Origin: Bradyrhizobium sp. JYMT SZCCT0180
GTDB taxonomy: Bacteria > Pseudomonadota > Alphaproteobacteria > Rhizobiales > Xanthobacteraceae
Assembly: GCF_018130165.1 (NCBI RefSeq)
Contig: NZ_JAFCLZ010000031.1
Location: 1 to 64,000, forward strand
Reading direction: 5' to 3'
Length of the DNA: 64,000 nucleotides
How positions within the stretch are numbered: position 1 is the first letter of the stretch; each line of letters opens with the position of its first letter. Position numbers and translations under genes: made by a program. Positions 35,279 to 44,309 of the stretch are shown here, in pieces. The notes beneath the pieces were generated by a model. That model saw only the letters and a program-made list of their open reading frames with translations. It was not told the DNA's origin and ran no database searches.

Positions 35279-35400
35279 GGCCGCCTCAGGTGGGCACTGT
35301 GTCCCGATTTCATCAGTCCGTAATTTTACCGTCACGAACCTTTCCCAGGTTCCCGCAGTTGAATAGGTTGGGCGCTGGGGTAGCAATGGGTGGCGTAATA

Positions 35401-35571
35401 ATGACAAGGCACACTCAGTTGGCAGTGACACCACGCGACCGCTTTTTTGAAGCGGCACAAAAGGAACTTGCGGCTTTCGAGCAGCGCGAGCACGAGTTTT
35501 CCAAGAAGGAACGGAAAGAACGGGCTGCCGAATTGCAGATGCCCATCGAGAGGGTCGGACTTCAAAGCTAG
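35401..35571 (+). CDS. Small hydrophilic helical protein
   Basis: A 56-aa frame from ATG 35401: MTRHTQLAVTPRDRFFEAAQ, KELAAFEQREHEFSKKERKE, then a short tail. It is a charged helix with no membrane part. The start is chosen at the last ATG before the helical region; there is no strong ribosome site. A terminator hairpin follows 23 bases after the stop, supporting a real unit. Function unknown. Confidence 0.5.
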   Translation: MTRHTQLAVTPRDRFFEAAQKELAAFEQREHEFSKKERKERAAELQMPIERVGLQS

Positions 35572-35593
35572 GCGGGGGCCTAGATCGCAAGGC

Positions 35594-35623
35594 AAAGAGG
35601 CCGCCAGATGAGGCGGCCTCTTT
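35594..35623. terminator. Bidirectional GGCCGCC terminator hairpin
   Basis: AAAGAGGCCGCC and GGCGGCCTCTTT are perfect 12-bp arms around AGATGA. It resembles hairpins at 45971, 46411, 47436 and 50686. It can serve the microgene at 35401. Confidence 0.85.
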
Positions 35624-35639
35624 CATTATCGATGCCAAC

Positions 35640-35855
35640 CCGCTCCGTGGCATAACGGTCGGGCTTGCCGTAGACCTCCATCGCTCCGCGGGTGAGCCCT
35701 AGCATGGCAAGTGAAATGGCCGCGAATGCGAAATGATGATGGAGCATAACACTGAAGAAGCGCGTTATCAGGATCTGGTAGGAAAGTGTCGCGAACGCCA
35801 GCACAAAGACTGCCAGATAATAGCGACCGGGAATCTTGGATATGGATTGCAACAC
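35640..35855 (-). pseudogene. N-terminal fragment of a membrane protein
   Basis: The frame reads MLQSISKIPGRYYLAVFVLA, FATLSYQILITRFFSVML, HHHFAFAAISLAMLGLTRGA, then MEVYGKPDRYATERVG before turning into terminator sequence. Two or three membrane helices with LSYQILITRFFSVML recall the start of large multi-span spermidine-synthase-like proteins. The rest of such a protein is missing, so I take it as a truncated gene. Confidence 0.5.
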
Positions 35856-36112
35856 GCTGCCCTCTTAGTGGAGCCCTGATGGGCTCTATTGGGCACGCTT
35901 TGACCAACTCGCGCTACACGCGATCGCCGGATGACTACGTCGTTCCGTCAATCGTGATGGTGCCGAATGTAGTGCGTTCGATCTCCATGGCCCTGACCCC
36001 TTCATGATCTCGGCACGAGGCCCTGACACCCGCGTCGGCAGACCCATCTGGCCGGGCACTACTTCCGAGGCTGCCCCATAGGACACGTCCTTGGCGGTTA
36101 CCGCCTGGCACC

Positions 36113-37306
36113 CTATGACGCGCGGTTGAGAAAGACCGGCAGCCCCAGCTTGTTGCCGTAGGTAGGGCGGTAGCGCTCCGTGTTGTATGTGCTGGCGACA
36201 TCCAATTTGCGAGGCCCCAGCTTGGGGTCAGGGATGGGCACGAGGTCGTAACGGCCCTCTACCAGAGCCGACATGAGACCGGTCTTGCCTTCCAGGATGG
36301 CATCGTAGGCCATGTTGCCGAAAGTCAGGGCTACAAGCTTGTCGATGAAGTCAGGTTCGCCCGATCGCAAATCGTAGGTAAGGTCAGAGGTGATTGTCTC
36401 TTCTCCAACGCGCTGCTTGATCTCCTCGGCAAGCGATTCCGCCACGCTGGCCTTCTTGCGGTGACCATAGGCGTCGGGCTCGCCGTATTCCTGCAGCTTG
36501 TAGCCCTCCCACTCGGCGCCCTCGCTGAGCACGATCAGCGCGTAATTGCTCGGGTTGGCGCGCTTCTCTTCAAGGAGCAACTGGATCAATCTGTCGAGAT
36601 TGACCTTGTACTCCGGTATAACGCATCGGATCGAGGTCGCGTACGCGGTGTAGAGCGCGGTAAATCCGGCATCGCGGCCAAAGACGCGGAAAATGCCAAT
36701 TCGCTCGTGCGAGCCGACAGTGGTTCGCTGCCGCTGGATAGCTGCGCTGGCGCGAGTGATCGCGGTCGAGAAGCCGATGCAGTACTCGGTGTTGCGGACG
36801 TCGTTGTCCATCGTCTTCGGGATGGCGATGATCTTGACACCGAGTTCGTTGAGCTTGGCGGCATAGCTAAGCGTGTCGTCGCCGCCGATGGCGATCAGGT
36901 GTTCGATGCCGAGCCCCGAGAGGTTCGCCAGCACCTGGCCGGTGAGGTCCCACGTCTTGGTTGCGCCGCCGCCCCTGGTACTTAGGGAGACCGGAAGGTC
37001 CTTGCCGACGAGATGTTCGGGCAGCTTTTGCATTTTGGACGGATTGATGCGGCTCGAGTGCAGCACGGTGCCGCCGCTCCGGTCGATGGTGCGCGTGTTT
37101 TCACGATTCAGGGGCATGAGGTAGTGAGATTTGCTGGCCGGGTCCTCCAGGTTGAGGTGCGTGAGGGCCTCCCAACCACGGCGGAGGCCGATGACCTCGA
37201 TGTCGTTCTCACTGCCGCGATAAGTGACGCTCTTGATGACAGCGTTAAGGCCGGGGACGTCGCCGCCGCCCGTGAGAATGCCGATGCGTTTTCTCGCCAA
37301 GCCCAC
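36113..37306 (-). CDS. Phosphofructokinase, PPi-type signature
   Basis: Phosphorylates fructose 6-phosphate to fructose 1,6-bisphosphate. The 397-aa protein has GILTGGGDVPGLNAVI at the phosphoryl-donor loop, GGDDTLSYAA (141-150) and PKTMDND (163-169) with the catalytic Asp. It also has RVFGRDAGFTALYTA and a GAEW loop. GGDD in place of GGDGS is the known mark of pyrophosphate-dependent enzymes, so PPi is the likely donor. Length fits. The gene stands alone, 180 bases past the phasin gene on the same strand. In rhizobia lacking ATP-PFK such an enzyme would be notable. Confidence 0.88.
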   Translation of the reverse strand: MGLARKRIGILTGGGDVPGLNAVIKSVTYRGSENDIEVIGLRRGWEALTHLNLEDPASKSHYLMPLNRENTRTIDRSGGTVLHSSRINPSKMQKLPEHLVGKDLPVSLSTRGGGATKTWDLTGQVLANLSGLGIEHLIAIGGDDTLSYAAKLNELGVKIIAIPKTMDNDVRNTEYCIGFSTAITRASAAIQRQRTTVGSHERIGIFRVFGRDAGFTALYTAYATSIRCVIPEYKVNLDRLIQLLLEEKRANPSNYALIVLSEGAEWEGYKLQEYGEPDAYGHRKKASVAESLAEEIKQRVGEETITSDLTYDLRSGEPDFIDKLVALTFGNMAYDAILEGKTGLMSALVEGRYDLVPIPDPKLGPRKLDVASTYNTERYRPTYGNKLGLPVFLNRAS

Positions 37307-37485
37307 CTCCCAGCATTGGCATGTCGCAATTTGCGACCTCGCCAGTTCAAATGAAAAATATCACTCAGACTCGACCCAACGATCGTCCTAAGGTTTTTAG
37401 CCTATGCCGGTCTCAGATCGCCGGGGCTACCAGGTTGAAGAGGTCACTGCGAAATGGTCTGCTACGCTCTCCCACGATGGGTCCG

Positions 37486-37959
37486 CTACACTCTCTCACG
37501 AGGGGAAGGACTGACCTTCTTCGTCGGTGACGGCGGCATAGAGTTGCTAGAGGCCCCGCTGCCATGAGCGTTTCCGCCGTTTGTGGCTTCAAGGCGCTCT
37601 TGCGCACTATGGGCGGCCTCTTGCATGGCGGCTTGAGTTATTCGCATGAGGCGCTGCGCTTCCTCGCCATACTGGGAAAGAGCTTTTTCCCAAAATTGCA
37701 GATATGCGCGTTGCATACTCGGCAACTCTCTGCACTCACGAAGTGTCTGGAGCAACTGCGACTCTTCATGCAGACGCGCTCCGACGAATTCGGTCCATTC
37801 CTTACCGAGAGCTTGCAGGGTTGTGCTCAATTTCGAGTTCTGCTTCACCGTTTCTGTCAGCGTGTTTCGGCTCATTTCGATGAACCCTGCGAAATCAAAA
37901 AACGGCACGGAATCCGGAAACTTACCGGAATAGTTGTCACTCGTTGGTTGGTTTGCCAT
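37486..37959 (-). CDS. Phasin-family protein
   Basis: A 157-aa soluble helical protein: SVPFFDFAGFIEMSRNTLTE, QNSKLSTTLQALGKEWTEFV, AYLQFWEKALSQYGEEAQRL and MRITQAAMQEAAH. The amphipathic heptad pattern and the Phe-rich start are those of phasins, which coat polyhydroxyalkanoate granules. The last 35 residues are low-complexity Pro/Ser. It lies upstream of the PFK gene on the same strand. No PHA synthase is nearby. The phasin call is from pattern, and related helical stress proteins cannot be excluded. Confidence 0.72.
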   Translation of the reverse strand: MANQPTSDNYSGKFPDSVPFFDFAGFIEMSRNTLTETVKQNSKLSTTLQALGKEWTEFVGARLHEESQLLQTLRECRELPSMQRAYLQFWEKALSQYGEEAQRLMRITQAAMQEAAHSAQERLEATNGGNAHGSGASSNSMPPSPTKKVSPSPRERV

Positions 37960-38508
37960 TTTTCAGACCTTTGTTTTGCATGAGGAAGGAGGAAGACGTA
38001 CGCCGATGGCAGAATCCGTGCTGGGAATGTTTTGCCGACCAACGGTCTACTTTCGCGAAGGTCCTCCTCCGCGTTTAAGCGCTCCGCAATGTCTTCTGCA
38101 GTTTTCTTGACGCGCGCTTCAGCGATAGTGTTACCGTCGTTCCTGACGACTTCTTAGTTCGCGTGAACTGGAAAGTCTTTCGGTTTTAGCGATTCGTCGT
38201 CGGCCCTGACCATCTTCCTTGTTTGCAAAGATAAATCGTGATTTTGGATTCGGTTTCAAAATCATTCTAAATTTCATGGGATTAGGACACCCGTTCTGAC
38301 GAATTAGTGGATGGGCTTGGAACCGACAGCCGATTCCTTGGCAGGTCAGACTTAGTCCGGCACCTTTCGGACCTAGCCACTGGGCTGACAATGTCCGTTC
38401 ACAGGGTTGGAGCGGACGTCGCCAACGCGCGCACTAACTTCCGACAATGACCCAGAACAGACATGGCTGGATTTCTCATGCTCGAGCCGAATCGAGCGCG
38501 CGGCAACC
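37960..38508. other. Intergenic stretch with repeat copy F
   Basis: No gene supported. A dispersed repeat copy spans about 38352-38465: GTCCGGCACCTTTCGGACC, ACAATGTCCGTTCACAGGG and AATGACCCAGAACAGACAT. The part before it (37980-38350) is unusually AT-rich for the window and shows nothing recognisable. Confidence 0.6.
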
Positions 38509-39579
38509 TCAGCTCTTATCGGAAAGAGTCGGAGGGGCTGCAGCGTAATCGCCGGATTTCGTAAGTCGAGCCAGCGTAGCCAATTGCCGCAACCACTGCA
38601 TTCTTGGTCGGGCCGGATAGCCGCCCCAGGTTTTTCCCGGCGGGACGTCATTCATAACTCCTGAACCCCCTGCCACCCTTCCACCCCTGCCGATCGTGAC
38701 GTGGGATGCGATGGCAACTCTGCCACCTAGGACGACAAAATCTTCAAGCGTCACGCTGCCACTGAGACCCGACTGTGCGACGATAATACAATGGCGGCCA
38801 ATGACTACGTTGTGGCCGACCTGACATAGATTGTCGATCTTTGTAGCTTCTCCAATGATCGTGTCCCTTATGCCGCCACGATCAATCGTCGTCCCGGCGC
38901 CGATCTCCACGTCGTCATGGATAATTACCCGTCCAGTTTGGGGAACTTTCTGCTGTGGTAAACCCGCAATATAACCAAAACCGTCCTGCCCAATACGGCA
39001 TCCGGGATGAATTATGACGCGCTCACCTATGAGCGTATGGGTGATCGAACAGCCTGCGCCAATCGTGCAGTCGCGGCCGATCAACACGTCAGGCCCGATT
39101 ACGGCCGTTGCGGCGATGATGCTTCCCGCTCCAATCTCAGCCCGAGGCCCGATCACAGCTCCCGGATCAACCGTTATTCCGCTCCCAAGGCGCGCAGTTG
39201 GATGGATGGTTGAGCCTGGAGAAATTTCGCCAGTTTCGTAAAGGGATGTCGGGCGAAGGGATCGCGGATACAGTTCACTATGTACGTCAACAAAAGCCTG
39301 ATAGGGCTGCTCCGTCGGCAACAGGATGAGAGTACCTGGGGCGCGGCTTTCGAAGCGCCGAAGCATTAGACAGGCCCCCGCGCGCGTTGTCGCAAGCGCG
39401 TCGGCGTATTTATTGCTTTCGATAAAAGCGAGGTCATTCGGCCCGGCAAGTTCGAGTGGCGCCACATCTGTAATCAGGTGGGAAAGCCGCCTTGCATCAT
39501 GGCATTCGGCACCCGTCAGCGAAATGATTTTGGCTACTGTCAAGCCAGCGGGGCTATCGAAGAATCTGCGTTCACCCAT
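38509..39579 (-). CDS. lpxD: UDP-3-O-acylglucosamine N-acyltransferase LpxD
   Basis: LpxD adds the N-linked 3-hydroxyacyl chain to UDP-3-O-acylglucosamine in lipid A synthesis. The 356-aa protein has the N-terminal uridine-binding part (PLELAGPNDLAFIESNKYAD). A left-handed beta-helix of hexapeptide repeats follows (IGPRAEIGAGSIIAATAVIG), with the catalytic His in NLCQVGHNVVIG (His256) and GGYPARPRMQWLRQLA at the end. The main copy normally sits in a bamA-lpxD-fabZ-lpxA cluster; here the gene is isolated, so it is probably an additional copy with another acyl preference. The last residues overlap no other gene. Confidence 0.9.
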   Translation of the reverse strand: MGERRFFDSPAGLTVAKIISLTGAECHDARRLSHLITDVAPLELAGPNDLAFIESNKYADALATTRAGACLMLRRFESRAPGTLILLPTEQPYQAFVDVHSELYPRSLRPTSLYETGEISPGSTIHPTARLGSGITVDPGAVIGPRAEIGAGSIIAATAVIGPDVLIGRDCTIGAGCSITHTLIGERVIIHPGCRIGQDGFGYIAGLPQQKVPQTGRVIIHDDVEIGAGTTIDRGGIRDTIIGEATKIDNLCQVGHNVVIGRHCIIVAQSGLSGSVTLEDFVVLGGRVAIASHVTIGRGGRVAGGSGVMNDVPPGKTWGGYPARPRMQWLRQLATLARLTKSGDYAAAPPTLSDKS

Positions 39580-39844
39580 ATCCCACCCCTAATTGAAAAC
39601 GGAGAATCGAGTTCTCGGTAACCTGCATCGCCAGTTTTATTGCCATGCTTTCGGAGAGAGCGACGTTCGACCCGTCAAGCAGCGCGAAGGGAGACAGCAC
39701 GACCGAGTTTTGGTGAGAGCAGATCGTCCCGCAGGGCGAGGAGCGAAGGCGACGCGATATAAGCTCGACGGACCCGTTCCTACTATGGTACCGAGCCCTC
39801 GTTATTCGAGCCCGTCGGGTCACAAGATAGCACGTCGCCATCCG

Positions 39845-39958
39845 AAATTGGCACTAAACGGACCTCCGGGAATGTCCGTCCAATGTCCGCCTTCGGGAGT
39901 AAAGCAGACTTCCCACCGCAATGCCGCGACTTCTGTTTTTGACCCGAAACGGACATTT
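39845..39958. repeat. Dispersed intergenic repeat, copy G
   Basis: GGCACTAAACGGACCTCCGG, AATGTCCGCCTTCGGGAG and TTTTTGACCCGAAACGGACA follow the family order, in the spacer between lpxD and the histidine kinase. No gene is supported from 39580 to 40053. Confidence 0.65.
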
Positions 39959-40053
39959 GCCTGGCCTGCTGGCACCTGTGGCTCAGCCCAATCCGCCCCT
40001 TCTGAAGGACGGTCTAGCCCGATAAGATGCTCGTCCTGACCCTGGGGGCAGAC

Positions 40054-41205
40054 ATGGCGCGGCCATCAAGAACGGGCGGCAAGAAGAGCGAGGCGAAAGC
40101 CCGCAACGCAAGCCCAGCAAAGGGCCGCAAGACCACCAAGACCAAGCCCCGCACTGCGCCAGCAGCCGCCCGAGTTAAGCGTCGTTCGGTCTCCGATCCG
40201 ATAAAAGACCTGAAGGAAGCCCGCGAGCAGCAGGCGGCGACTGCCGAGATATTGAAGGTCATCGCCTCTTCGCCGTCGAACGTGCAGCCGGTGTTTGAGG
40301 CGATTGCCTCAAGCGCCAACCGGCTGCTCGGCGGATTCTCCACTGCAGTCTTCCGCTTTCTCGACGATACTGTGCATCTCGCCGCGTTCACCCCGGTAAG
40401 TCGGGCTGCCGATGCAGCCCTCCAAGCGGATTTTCCCAGGCCGGTCGATGCGTTCGAGGCGTTCCGGCTGGCCCAGCAAGGCAAGCCCTTCCCGATCCCG
40501 GACACCGAAGAGATACCGCACGCGCCGATCAAGGAAATCGCGCGGCTGCATGGCTTCCGCAGCATGCTGTTCGTGCCGCTAATGAGCAACGGCGTGCCGA
40601 TTGGCGTCGTCAGCATCACCCGCGCTACGACAGGGTCATTCGCCGAGCATCACGTGCAACTGATGCAGACCTTCGCTGACCAGGCCGTCATCGCCATCGA
40701 GAACGTCCGGCTGTTCAACGAAACGCAGGAAGCGTTGAAGCATCAGATCGCCACATCGGAAGTGCTGCAGGTGATCGGGAGGTCAATGACCGACACGCAG
40801 CCGGTCTTCGAGCGCATACTCGATAGCACGGAACGGCTTTTGGATTGCAGGCAGGTTTCGATCTTTCTCGCTCCTGGCGATGGGTTGCTGCATGTGGCGG
40901 CACGCCGTGGAACTGGCTACGAAGCAATCGACAAGGTGTACCCGCTGCCAATCGAGCAGACATCGGCTCCCCGCGTCCTTGGCGAGCGACGGCAAGTCTA
41001 TCTTCCCGACGTGATGAATGGTGCTGACGTGCCTTCGAGCATACGTCGCGTGGTTCAGGTGTTTGGCAATTTTTCCGTCGTAATAACCCCAATGATCTGG
41101 GAGGGCCAGGGGATCGGCCTAATCTCGGTGCTGCGCGAGCCAAATGCCGCATTCACGCCGAAGGAACTCAGCCTTCTTAGGACCTTTGCCGACCACAGGC
41201 CGTGA
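40054..41205 (+). CDS. GAF-domain sensor kinase, N-terminal part
   Basis: A 383-aa frame with a basic start (MARPSRTGGKKSEAKARNAS) and two GAF modules. The first runs from AEILKVIASSPSNVQPVFEA to FADQAVIAIENVRLFNE, the second from SEVLQVIGRSMTDTQPVFER to LSLLRTFAD. The frame fails at GACCACAGGCC (about 41194), where the other modules have GACCAGGCC; removing the extra CA restores QAVIAIENVRLFKEV. The stop overlaps a GTG of the next frame as GTGA. GAF domains bind small ligands or report redox state. Without the downstream half it has no kinase domain. Confidence 0.8.
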   Translation: MARPSRTGGKKSEAKARNASPAKGRKTTKTKPRTAPAAARVKRRSVSDPIKDLKEAREQQAATAEILKVIASSPSNVQPVFEAIASSANRLLGGFSTAVFRFLDDTVHLAAFTPVSRAADAALQADFPRPVDAFEAFRLAQQGKPFPIPDTEEIPHAPIKEIARLHGFRSMLFVPLMSNGVPIGVVSITRATTGSFAEHHVQLMQTFADQAVIAIENVRLFNETQEALKHQIATSEVLQVIGRSMTDTQPVFERILDSTERLLDCRQVSIFLAPGDGLLHVAARRGTGYEAIDKVYPLPIEQTSAPRVLGERRQVYLPDVMNGADVPSSIRRVVQVFGNFSVVITPMIWEGQGIGLISVLREPNAAFTPKELSLLRTFADHRP

Positions 41206-43718
41206 TCGCCATCGAGAATGTGCGCCTATTCAAGGAGGTTCAGGCGAAGACCGCCGACCTCTCGGAGTCACTACAACAGCAGACCGCCACCGCTGACGTG
41301 CTCAAGGTGATCAGCCGCTCGGCGTTCGATCTGCAGACTGTGCTGGAAACTTTGGTCGTATCCGCGGCCCGCCTGTGCGAAGCCGACGAGGGCACGATAT
41401 TTCAGCCCCGAGATCACGCCTACCGCCTGACGGCAAGCTGTGGGCTTTCCCCTCCCAGGAAGGTGTTTCTTGAAAGCTGCTCGTTCCAGCCGGGCACGGG
41501 CAGCACAATCGGACGGGTCTTGCTTGAAGGTAAAACCGTTCATATCGAAGACTCTCAGACTGACCAAAATTACCGATTTCAAGATCCGGAAGTGCGCACA
41601 CGGCTCGGTGTCCCTTTGCTGCGCGAGGGTGCACCCATCGGCGTCTTCGTGTTGGCACGCCGTGATGTCCGCCCCTTCAGCGATAAGCAGATCGAATTGG
41701 TCCAGACCTTCGCCGACCAGGCCGTGATCGCGATCGAGAATGTCCGGTTATTCGACGAGGTGCAGACGAAGACGCGCGACCTTACGGAGGCGCTGACCTA
41801 TCAGACAGAGAGCAGCAACATCCTCGGAGTGATCGCGTCCTCACCGACCGACGTAGGGCCTGTTCTCAATGCCATTGTCGAAAGCGCCTGCCAGCTTTGC
41901 GATGCTTATGATGCGGCGGTGGTGCTGCAGGACGGCGAATATCTGCGGATCAGCGCGCATCACGGACCAATTCCGATCGGCATCGAGAAGTGGCCGATCA
42001 ACCGCCGCTGGACCGCCGGCCGCGCCTTCGTCGACCAGACGCCGGTTCACATTGAGGATCTGAGCGACGAGAAGCACGCCGACTTCACCGATGGCCGCGA
42101 GCTGTCGCTGCGCATGGGCCATCGCACCATCCTCAGCGTGCCGCTGCTGCGCGAAGGCGAAAGCATTGGCGCTATCGTACTTCGCCGCACCGAAGTTCAC
42201 CCGTTCAGCGAAAAGCAGATTACCTTGCTTCAAACCTTCGCTGATCAGGCCGTGATCGCCATCGGCAACGTTCGTCTGTTCGAAGAAGTGCAAGCGCGCA
42301 CGCGAGACCTCACGGAGTCGCTGCAGCAGCAGACAGCAACATCGGAGGTGCTGCAGGTCATTAGCAGCACGCCTGGCGATCTAGCGCCGGTGTTCAAGAC
42401 GATGCTGGAGAATGCAACACACATTTGCGGTGCAAATTTCGGCCTGATGAATCTTTGCGAGGAGGGGCGCTTCCGCCCTGTCGCCAATTACAGTGTGCCA
42501 GAGGCCTACACCGCGTGGCTGACGACACAACCGCCATTCCACCCGCACCCGCAAAGCGGTCTCGGCATGGTTGCCCGAACCCACCAAGTGGTCCACGTCG
42601 CGGACATCAGAGCGTTGCCGGCCTATCAGGGCGGCGATCCTTCCGTTGTTGCGATAGGCGATCTCGCCGGGGCCCGGTCGTATTTCGTCGTGCCGATGCT
42701 CAAGGAAAACGAGTTGATCGGCGCCATCACAATCTACCGTCAGGAAGTTAAGCCGTTTGCTGAAAAACAGACCGAAGTCGTCGCCAACTTCGCTAACCAG
42801 GCCGTGATCGCGATCGAGAACGCACGCTTGCTGCATGAATTGCGCGAACGCACCGAAGATCTGACCCGGTCGCTCGAAGAACTGCGCGCCGCGCAGGATC
42901 GTCTGGTGCAGACCGAGAAACTAGCTTCGCTCGGCCAGCTCACCGCCGGGATCGCGCATGAGATCAAGAATCCGCTCAATTTCGTCAACAATTTCTCCGC
43001 GCTTTCGGCGGAACTGACCGACGAACTGAACGGCGTGCTCAAGCCGGTCGCGATGGACGGCAAGGTCCGCGAAGAAGTCGACGAATTGACCGGGCTGCTG
43101 AAGGGCAACCTCGAAAAGGTCGTCCAGCACGGCAAACGTGCCGACTCCATCGTCAAGAACATGCTGTTGCACTCGCGTGAAGGCCCAAGAGAGCACCGAC
43201 CTACGGATATCAATGCGCTTCTCGATGAGAGCCTCAACCTCGCCTATCACGGTGCGCGCGCAGAAAAAGGCGAGTTCAACATTGCCCTGCAGCGCGATTT
43301 CGATGCGGACGCGGGTACAATCGAACTGTTCCCTCAGGAGATCACCCGTGCATTTCTCAATCTGATCGCGAACGGCGTCTACGCGGCGACCCGGCGCAAG
43401 TCCGAGGATAAAGAACCCGGTTTTGAGCCAACCCTCCGGGCCACCACCAAGAACCTCGGCGCCACCGTCGAAATTCGTATTCGCGACAACGGCACCGGCA
43501 TTCAGGCCGAAGTGCAGCAAAAGATGTTCAACCCGTTCTTCACCACCAAGCCAGCCGGTGAAGGAACCGGCCTTGGTCTCTCGATGACGCACGACATAAT
43601 CGTGAAGCAACACGGCGGCAAAATTGACGTCGCGACCGAGCCCGGGCAGTTCACAGAGTTCACGATCGTCCTGCCGAGGAAGAGCAGTGCTTTAGGCACG
43701 GATCGAGGTAAGCCGTGA
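41202..43718 (+). CDS. GAF-domain sensor histidine kinase, C-terminal part
   Basis: An 838-aa frame with three more GAF modules (starting near ADVLKVISRSAFDLQT, SNILGVIASSPTDVGP and SEVLQVISSTPGDLAP). A coiled linker follows, then a kinase core: H-box LTAGIAHEIKNPLNFVNNF, an N-box around AFLNLIANGVYAATRR, then IRIRDNGTGIQ and GEGTGLGLSMTHDI. It continues the protein broken at 41194; together they would make one kinase of about 1,220 aa with five GAF domains. Its GTG start overlaps the upstream stop (GTGA), so coupled translation is possible. It also overlaps the response regulator by 4 bases, marking an operon. Ligand unknown; soluble. Confidence 0.88.
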   Translation: MIAIENVRLFKEVQAKTADLSESLQQQTATADVLKVISRSAFDLQTVLETLVVSAARLCEADEGTIFQPRDHAYRLTASCGLSPPRKVFLESCSFQPGTGSTIGRVLLEGKTVHIEDSQTDQNYRFQDPEVRTRLGVPLLREGAPIGVFVLARRDVRPFSDKQIELVQTFADQAVIAIENVRLFDEVQTKTRDLTEALTYQTESSNILGVIASSPTDVGPVLNAIVESACQLCDAYDAAVVLQDGEYLRISAHHGPIPIGIEKWPINRRWTAGRAFVDQTPVHIEDLSDEKHADFTDGRELSLRMGHRTILSVPLLREGESIGAIVLRRTEVHPFSEKQITLLQTFADQAVIAIGNVRLFEEVQARTRDLTESLQQQTATSEVLQVISSTPGDLAPVFKTMLENATHICGANFGLMNLCEEGRFRPVANYSVPEAYTAWLTTQPPFHPHPQSGLGMVARTHQVVHVADIRALPAYQGGDPSVVAIGDLAGARSYFVVPMLKENELIGAITIYRQEVKPFAEKQTEVVANFANQAVIAIENARLLHELRERTEDLTRSLEELRAAQDRLVQTEKLASLGQLTAGIAHEIKNPLNFVNNFSALSAELTDELNGVLKPVAMDGKVREEVDELTGLLKGNLEKVVQHGKRADSIVKNMLLHSREGPREHRPTDINALLDESLNLAYHGARAEKGEFNIALQRDFDADAGTIELFPQEITRAFLNLIANGVYAATRRKSEDKEPGFEPTLRATTKNLGATVEIRIRDNGTGIQAEVQQKMFNPFFTTKPAGEGTGLGLSMTHDIIVKQHGGKIDVATEPGQFTEFTIVLPRKSSALGTDRGKP

Positions 43719-44224
43719 GCGTTCTGGTTCTGGTGGTCGATGACGAGCCCGACGTCGAGGCGCTGTTCCGCCAGCAATTCCGGCACGACCTGCGTGCGCA
43801 ACGCTTCGTCATGGACTTCGCCATTTCCGCGGCGGATGCTCTGTCGCGGATCGCACGCCCTATTGAGCAGACCCTGATATTGATCCTCTCGGACATCAAC
43901 ATGCCCGGCATGACCGGACTTGAGATGCTGCCAAAAGTCAGGGAGATACGACCCGAAGTCCCCATCATCATGATCACCGCCTATGGCGATCCCGAAACCA
44001 AACGGAAGGCGATAGAAGGCGGCGCGATCGGGTTGCTGACTAAGCCCATCAACTTCACCTTGCTTCGCGAGGAGATCGACAGACGGCTGGCCCAGGTGAG
44101 CTATTCTGGCAAACCTGCCATGTCCGCTTCTGGCACTTTTGAGACATGCCGACCGGCCGTGACTATGTCCGCTTCCGGGGGCAGAACGGAAGTCGCCGTG
44201 GTCCGGCCAAAACGACGCGAATGA
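43715..44224 (+). CDS. Response regulator with repeat-derived tail
   Basis: A 169-aa receiver-only regulator: LVVDDEPDVEALF (acid pair), acceptor Asp in LILSDINMPGMTG, Thr in IMITAYG, Lys in LLTKPINF. The start overlaps the kinase stop by 4 bases, so the kinase is its certain partner. The domain ends near residue 130 (EIDRRLAQV). The last 35-40 residues (MSASGTFETCRP, GRTEVAVVRPKRRE) are translated from dispersed repeat copy H and are probably an accretion without family conservation. Confidence 0.88.
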   Translation: MSVLVLVVDDEPDVEALFRQQFRHDLRAQRFVMDFAISAADALSRIARPIEQTLILILSDINMPGMTGLEMLPKVREIRPEVPIIMITAYGDPETKRKAIEGGAIGLLTKPINFTLLREEIDRRLAQVSYSGKPAMSASGTFETCRPAVTMSASGGRTEVAVVRPKRRE

Positions 44225-44240
44225 CCCAGAGCGGACAATG
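44112..44240. repeat. Dispersed intergenic repeat, copy H
   Basis: CATGTCCGCTTCTGGCACTT, TTTGAGACATGCCGACC, GGAAGTCGCCGTGGTCCGG and GCGAATGACCCAGAGCGGAC: a well-preserved copy that starts inside the response-regulator frame and ends after its stop. Confidence 0.85.
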
Positions 44241-44309
44241 CGCAACATACCGATGAGGTAATGCAATAGTCCGCCTGCGCAATGTTGACGCGCGGTCCGT
44301 CCCGAAACG

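Noticed and set aside
39593..40039. 148-aa plus-strand frame before the GAF kinase
   Set aside because: It runs through dispersed repeat copy G, and its translation shows only repeat-derived sequence.
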